From: Theodoxus fluviatilis
Lineage: Eukaryota > Mollusca > Gastropoda > Cycloneritida > Neritidae
NCBI GenBank assembly: GCA_034096865.1
Contig: JAWQFJ010009910.1
Location: 1-36,519, forward strand
DNA: 36,519 bases
Reading direction: 5' to 3'
Shown here: positions 31,073 to 36,519 of the stretch, piece by piece
How positions within the stretch are numbered: position 1 is the stretch's first letter
Layout of the letters: every line of letters starts with the position of its first letter
The notes under the pieces: generated by a model
Database searches by the model: none
What the model was told of the DNA's origin: nothing
What the model saw: only the letters and a program-made list of their open reading frames with translations
Position numbers and translations under genes: made by a program

Positions 31073-31121
31073 CCAAAATGCCACCAAGATCTTCATCACC
31101 CAAATCAGAAGCATCATCCAC
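31073..31121 (-). CDS. Internal exon a, unit 2: short acidic exon
   Basis: Identical in sequence and splice borders to 22653-22701. It reads VDDASDLGDEDLGGIL and joins exon b at 30232 in frame. Transcription on the minus strand would meet this pair before the unit-1 pair, about 7.4 kb apart. Confidence 0.62.
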
Positions 31122-31383
31122 CTGCAAGCAAGATGGAGAAAAGTGCATAAAAACAAGGTTCAGAAATGTTCCTTCCCTACATTTTGCTGAAGAGTTTACG
31201 CTGCCTCTGCCAGGCAAGGATGGGTGGAGAGACATGTTGCTGCAACTGAGCCTGGCACCAGCTGCCATCCATCAGAGCCAACAGCCAAGGCTGCTACTGC
31301 CCAGAGATGGAGGCAGCCATCTTTGCGGCAGGCTTGTAACACAGAGGAAAAAGAAGGAGCTGCAAGGACTGCCCAACAACTGT

Positions 31384-31497
31384 CTCACACACACACACAC
31401 ACACACATACACACACACATACACACACCAACACATACACACACCAACACTCATACACCCACACACAGATTCACACACACACACACACTCACACCAA

Positions 31498-31538
<41 letters not shown>

Positions 31539-31706
31539 ATACACTCATACACTCACACACACACGCACTCACACACACTCTCATACACACACACACACAC
31601 ACACACACATAACACGACACACACACCATCACTCATACACACACACACCCACACATACACACACCAACACTCATCCACACACCAACACTCATACATCCAC
31701 ACACAG

Positions 31707-31753
<47 letters not shown>
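31384..31753. repeat. CA microsatellite (unit 2)
   Basis: Counterpart of 22966-23304 with different repeat numbers (extra ACACATACACACACCAACAC blocks at the left end). Such length differences help tell the two units apart in reads. Confidence 0.95.
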
Positions 31754-31754
<1 letters not shown>

Positions 31755-31926
31755 GTGTGTAAGGCCTTTGAGCACCAAAACCACTAGAACTGATCAGAGG
31801 AAGCGCACATCAGGTCGTGATGTCCTTAGATATCAGGTCGTGATGTCCTTAGATATTCCCCTCTTACCAATCACTTTGGGAGACACAATGGGTCAACTCT
31901 TAACCCAAACCCACAGGGGGAGGATA
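31755..31926 (-). mobile_element. SINE-like repeat, second copy in unit 2, with a 23-bp internal duplication
   Basis: Counterpart of 23310-23455. A segment beginning ATCAGGTCGTGATGTCCTTA is present twice in tandem near 31810-31856 but once in unit 1. Confidence 0.55.
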
Positions 31927-31963
31927 TGCACTGCACTGTGAAAGAAAGGCCCATACATACAAG

Positions 31964-32309
31964 GTCAAGAGTACAGAGGTGAGCATAGGGCGAATTCTGC
32001 TACCTGCCTGGAAAGTTTTGCCTCTCAAAATCAAACTTGAAATCCCGCAGTCTTCCAACTTGTTTTGATGTATTCAGAATAGATTAATGTTTCTGTCAAT
32101 AAAGTTTTTGTCATTAAAAATATGCTACATGTTGAGTTATTTGTGTTTTTGTGTGAAAGATCGTGTGTTGGGAACCGGAAAGAATGTGACACTTTTCAGA
32201 AGTGTTCTTTTTCGCACAACATTTCACACACACAGAAAGCAATTTCAATGCATGTTTTCTGCCTTCTTTGAACTTGGGACATTGTTCTTCAAAAGAGACT
32301 AACTGAAAA
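31964..32309. mobile_element. Truncated relative of the 9102 element (unit 2)
   Basis: Copy of 23493-23838, again ending exactly where element R (copy 3) begins. Confidence 0.65.
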
Positions 32310-33930
32310 ACAACAAGAAGGGCAAAGCCCATACGACTCACATGCTTGACCTTGACCTTTACATGACCTTGACCTTCAGGTAACCTTCAAGGTCAAACAA
32401 CTAAACCTAGCAATGACATCATACACTAAGAACTGCTTTACACAGTTTTCCTACCAAAACACATGTGGCCTCGATCCAAGGTCAAGGTCATCCAAGGTCA
32501 CGCAACACAAAGCTGTTAATTCAAGACATAGGAAGCACAATGGTGCTTATTGGCACCAAAGATCCTCTACAATAAGATGATTCATCCGGCACTCGGCCTA
32601 TATAAAACATGATGACGGAGCCGACCGAGACGCCCCAAGCGGAAACTGTGGCGCTCGAGTCAAGGAAGACAATCTTCCACATACCCACAACAGAAATCGT
32701 TATGAGAATTAATCACTTTTATATTATATTATATTATTATATTGCAAGTTTTTTAATTAAATATCGATAACTAAACAAAGACTGGTGAAGAAAAATCCTT
32801 CTGTCTGTAAACACAGTATCTGTAGGCCTACTTTTGCTGGCCGAGCCGCTCGCTGCGATAGTAGCGAGATAGAAGGATTTACTGAGTACGGTCATGGCTC
32901 ATGCCGTGTAATTTTATGTTTATTACTATAGAATTGCATAGATCTACTGTAGTAGGGAAACACAAACAGATATTGTAAGCAAAAAAAATGCAGATTTCAT
33001 GATTTCCGTATTGCTTGCGGTGAAAATAACTTGCCGTGTAAACAGCCTGCATGGTCACTAGATACACATTCACGTGCAAATAGCCTGGGCACTAGATACA
33101 CGGTCACGTGCAAATAGACAACCAAATTAAAAACTGTTCACAATAACAGGAAAACCACAATAACAGAGTTCACTATAAGTGGACTCCACTGTATCAACAA
33201 ATTTAATAGAAAACTACATAACTAGTTTTCAACTTCAATAATGCTCATCTCCACAAAGCGAGTTGCCATGTGTCAACTGTCATGTTTGTAAAACCTACGT
33301 GCTTGCATTTTATTATGCTAGCTTTCCGGCATAGTGTTTGTAAGTTTTGTTTATCTTTATGACCTTTTTTTTCATTCCTGCTATGATCGGTTGCGTTTAT
33401 TCATTGCGATGAAATGTTTTGGCCACTATTATTCACTATAATAAATTCCACATGCATCATTAATTTAATACTCATCAACATTTTCGCAAACAAAAATTGC
33501 ATGAATTCAGTTGCCAAAACTCTTCAACTCTGATTCAGAATCACTCAATTGTGATCAAGCCTCAAGGCGATATTTATCATCTAACGTGAATCATTCATTA
33601 TCAAGACTGATGATTTGCTGAGGTGCTGACGTGACTAAATCAGCAGATTTTCGAAAACAAATATCGGCACACCTACAAAAGCAAAAGCCACAAGCTTCCT
33701 CCACCAGTTCAGCAGATTTAGATTACACTTCAAGTTCTGTATTTTATTGCGCTTAGCTCAAAACACATTTATATAATCATTACTTACCTCTCTTTATTTT
33801 TCCACGGAAAACGGAAAAACGACTTCTGTGGACACGCATAGCGCGAGTTAACACAGTTAATCGCACTGCAATGGTCACCTCCTTGCCTTCATTTCTTCTT
33901 CGTGGTCGACATTTTTGACCGGCTAATCAC

Positions 33931-36519
33931 AGGGTTCGTACAGGTTTTTAGATACAAAATTCCATGACTTTTCCATGACTTTCCATGACCTTCAACAACA
34001 TTTTCCATGACCTAGCGTACTGTGATACATGACAATTTTAAAGAGAAAAGTGTATGGCGCACGATCAAACTCACGCACAATACACCCGTTGTAAAAAAAT
34101 TCTAATTCTTGTTATTATTTTTACAGCAGATTGATTCAAAAACTGACAAATGCAGAAAATTTTCAAACAAGTACTCCTTAAAATGATGATACTTTTGTCC
34201 CAAATTGTCTGGTGCTTCAACGATTAACGCACGCTGAATGTGGTAATCGAGCACAAACAGGTGGAAAATTTCCGCCTATTTTCTCCTTTCAAGCGCACAA
34301 TCCGGGCGCTAGACAAAAAGTAGATTCATCGTACATTAACATCGAATATAGCGTTGGAAGGGGGAAATCTTGTAGAATCCGAGGGTGTCTGTACGAAAGC
34401 GGGAGTGAGCAAATTTTAACAAAATGTCCGATGACGTTCGAACTTTCATCCATAACTCGTCTTTCGATTTTCACCGGAAGTTCAAACATACACCGAACGA
34501 AAGAGCAATCTTTCCTCTAATGAGTAGTAAAGTTTCAACTTGATCAAATGAGAAACTTCGACGGACGAGTGTTTAGAAGAGACCAACCCGAGTCGCGAAA
34601 TGCAAACTCCGTCGAGCCACCGCGAGTCGGTAGTGGCGGAGGGTGTTTTTTTTTACGTAATCGGCTTGTATGTTCTCAGCGGAAATAAGACGGATTAACA
34701 CAAAACTACACGACACATGTTCTTGAAACCTTCTGCTTCATAAACAACTTTCATTCTTGTTTTTATTCACAATATTTTGTGGATTGTCCACAATTAGCCA
34801 TGAAAGTGAAGTGGTATTGCCGAGTGCATTTTGGCTAGTACTGTAGTAGCGCAAAGATTTGATACAAATTGCCATGGAATCCTACCACTAGTTTAAAAAA
34901 ATTAGACGACTCAGAAAGACTTTCATCTTTCATGTTACATTGGTATTTTGTGTTATTGATATGTGCGAATCCTAGAAAAAGTGGATTCTATCGAACCGAC
35001 GGCCACTTCCGGTCTGATGAAGTTTCTTCGAACATCGCGTGCGGCGTCTATTTAGCACTCGCTGAAGGTCCCGAGTTCTACAATACTTTTTCCAATATGT
35101 GCAAAATATTGCAATAAATATCTTCCTATCTGATTGTTCTAGCATAAACTGAAACAAAAACCTCAATAAACTAACCAATTTCAGCTGATTTGTCCGTCAA
35201 AATCGCATCTGCGCCGTCACGCTCTTACTCGCCATGAATCATTGTGTGATTTTGACGGTCATGCTATTTACCAAAATGGCGCTAATGTCTTCGAAATGGC
35301 TTAGAAATGAGCATATATATCGTTATCCCCTTCTTGAATATGATATATTTAAGCTATTCTAATTAAACCAGAACTATATTTGACCAAATTACGTTAGAAA
35401 CAGCAACATTTTGAAACAGACATGCGGTCGCCATTTCGATCCAGCGCCAAATGGTAAATAGCAAAATCGGACATGGATATCCAGCTGTTTCTTCTGAAGT
35501 TCAGCATTCAGGGACTCATCAAAGAGCAGCACCAGAGAATCAGAAGACCGGGCCTTTGCCTTGAGCATGTCTAAGAAATGTGGCCCCAGACCAAAAGTTA
35601 TCAAGTACCGGGCTTTGCTTTCACTCAAGGCAAACTTGGAGGCGATGACACTGTCGGGAAACATGCGACGGAACAGCTCGTTCATTCCTTTGGTACTGGA
35701 GAATGAGAAGTGGGAGATGACCATTTTCAAAGTCCACAAAATTTCTGCTTTCAGTGTGTCCTCTGTTGTCAAGAAAGTGTCAATCCCAGTAGATCTACTG
35801 CCACTGCCAGTGGGTGCAGGCCTAGTTTCGACCGGCGTAGCAGCGCCAGCTGGAACCACCACCTTTGAAGCACTCTCTGTCTCAGCATTTTTTGCAGTTT
35901 GAACAAAATCTGATATTCGTGTTTGACGTTTGCTCTTTTCTTCTTGGTGTTTTTTAGCACGCGCCTGGTGCGCGACACCTTTCATGTGGCTTTTCAACGC
36001 TGCCGCTTCCATGTTGGATACAGCAAAGTCTTTTTCACAAAATCGGCACTTTGCCATCCCATCCACTCTCGCTCGCATGACCCACTCACGGTATTCAGGG
36101 TCTCCTGTCCAAGAGTCTTGAAAGCGACACTTTCCAGGCATGATGATAATCTGATTCTCAAAGAAACACTGCACCACAAACAATACAAGCTCTTTTCACT
36201 CTGTCCTCGCTTGAACCAACTGACCGGACCGGCGTGGAAATGAAACGAGGTCACCTAGCCAAAGAACCAATCAGGAAGCAGAAGGCACACGAGCCTTCAG
36301 AATTAACCAATGGGATGCAAGGGCACGTTTTCCTGACGTGCTCAGCGTTTAAAATTAGATTGAGAGTATCGCGCGAAGCACAGCCTAGAAAACGTTTTTT
36401 TTTTTCTTTTTTTTCTTTCTTAAATTCCATGACTTTCCATGACCTAAGTTGAAATTCCATGACTTTCCAGGCCTGGAAAATGAAAAATCAAATTCCATGA
36501 CTTTCCAGGTTTTCCATGA
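33931..36519 (-). mobile_element. Nested hAT element, unit 3, cut by the window end
   Basis: Begins after CTAATCAC (33923-33930) with the same AGGGTTCGTACAGG terminus. The window ends at TTTTCCATGA, about 17 bases short of the expected right terminus. Confidence 0.88.
35389..36141 (-). CDS. hAT transposase, N-terminal fragment, unit 3
   Basis: Encodes the same 250 residues as 26931-27683, with the zinc-finger ligands C32, C35, H52 and H58 and the putative catalytic D208 retained. It is truncated at the same place. Identity of the two translations reflects recent duplication and says little about selection. Confidence 0.85.
   Translation of the reverse strand: MPGKCRFQDSWTGDPEYREWVMRARVDGMAKCRFCEKDFAVSNMEAAALKSHMKGVAHQARAKKHQEEKSKRQTRISDFVQTAKNAETESASKVVVPAGAATPVETRPAPTGSGSRSTGIDTFLTTEDTLKAEILWTLKMVISHFSFSSTKGMNELFRRMFPDSVIASKFALSESKARYLITFGLGPHFLDMLKAKARSSDSLVLLFDESLNAELQKKQLDIHVRFCYLPFGAGSKWRPHVCFKMLLFLT

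Larger units (their letters stand above)
32310..36519. mobile_element. Element R, copy 3 (start), with the 4.19-kb insertion running off the window
   Basis: R sequence at 32310-32556 matches copy 2 closely. One TGACC block near 32385 is shortened. The transposon begins at 32557 after TTGGCAC (32550-32556), the same target position as in unit 2, so the insertion was copied by duplication and not made twice. The remainder of R and unit 3 lies beyond the window. Confidence 0.75.
32557..36519. mobile_element. 4.19-kb TIR element, unit 3, right end outside window
   Basis: Starts with the same 33-bp terminal repeat as at 24092. It differs from the unit-2 copy only by scattered substitutions and small indels (for example a 6-bp loss near 34838 and homopolymer changes). 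Confidence 0.82.

Noticed and set aside
19881..36519. Assembly artefact or two haplotypes joined end to end
   Set aside because: Not fully excluded, but unit 1 lacks the transposon cleanly with a single target site, R copy 1 has its own left flank, and the units differ by indels and a MITE. These fit a real duplication better. Long reads spanning 23-33 kb would settle it.

Overview
This is animal nuclear DNA, most likely from a mollusc and perhaps a gastropod. The signs are spliced exons with GT..AG borders, long introns, micro-, mini- and satellite arrays, nested DNA transposons, a decayed non-LTR retrotransposon, and an interspersed repeat built from AGGTCA half-sites and (CGGA)n of a kind I associate with molluscan genomes. 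The taxon is an inference. There are no operons, rRNA or CRISPR arrays, and I see no tRNA.

Left part (1-6,500, + strand): the last three exons of a gene encoding a C-terminal WWE domain (673-838, 4178-4260, 4754-4809), with the stop at 4807-4809 and a polyadenylation signal at 5581. The intron that splits the WWE domain is filled by a GT microsatellite and a 2.8-kb, 21-bp minisatellite. The next intron holds a CTGA tetranucleotide repeat.

Middle (6,500-13,680): mostly non-coding. It holds two inverted-repeat hairpins, another GT microsatellite, a diverged 110-bp direct duplication, and a complete 2,386-bp DNA element (9102-11487). That element has 25-bp terminal inverted repeats, a 6-bp target duplication and about eleven internal copies of one 20-bp motif. 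A 25-bp minisatellite, a GAT/GAC microsatellite and a SINE-like repeat follow. From 13,680 to 19,798 lies a nearly pure 52-bp satellite of about 118 copies.

Right part (19,881 to the end): a direct tandem duplication with at least three units (starts near 19,881, 23,839 and 32,310). Each begins with the half-site-rich repeat, called R here. The unit carries, on the minus strand, two consecutive internal exons of an unrecognised charged protein (49 bp plus 122 or 128 bp, together a multiple of three), a possible acetyltransferase-like terminal exon, a frameshifted reverse transcriptase fragment, SINE-like pieces and a CA repeat. Units 2 and 3 also carry a 4.19-kb inverted-repeat element inserted in R, itself interrupted by a 2.6-kb hAT element that encodes only the N-terminal part of a transposase. 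Unit 1 has the empty site.

The likely history is recombination between two directly repeated R elements that duplicated the segment, insertion of the transposon into the R of one unit, then further amplification of the transposon-bearing unit. The exon pair differs between units only by in-frame indels, so it may be a duplicated, splice-compatible exon cassette.
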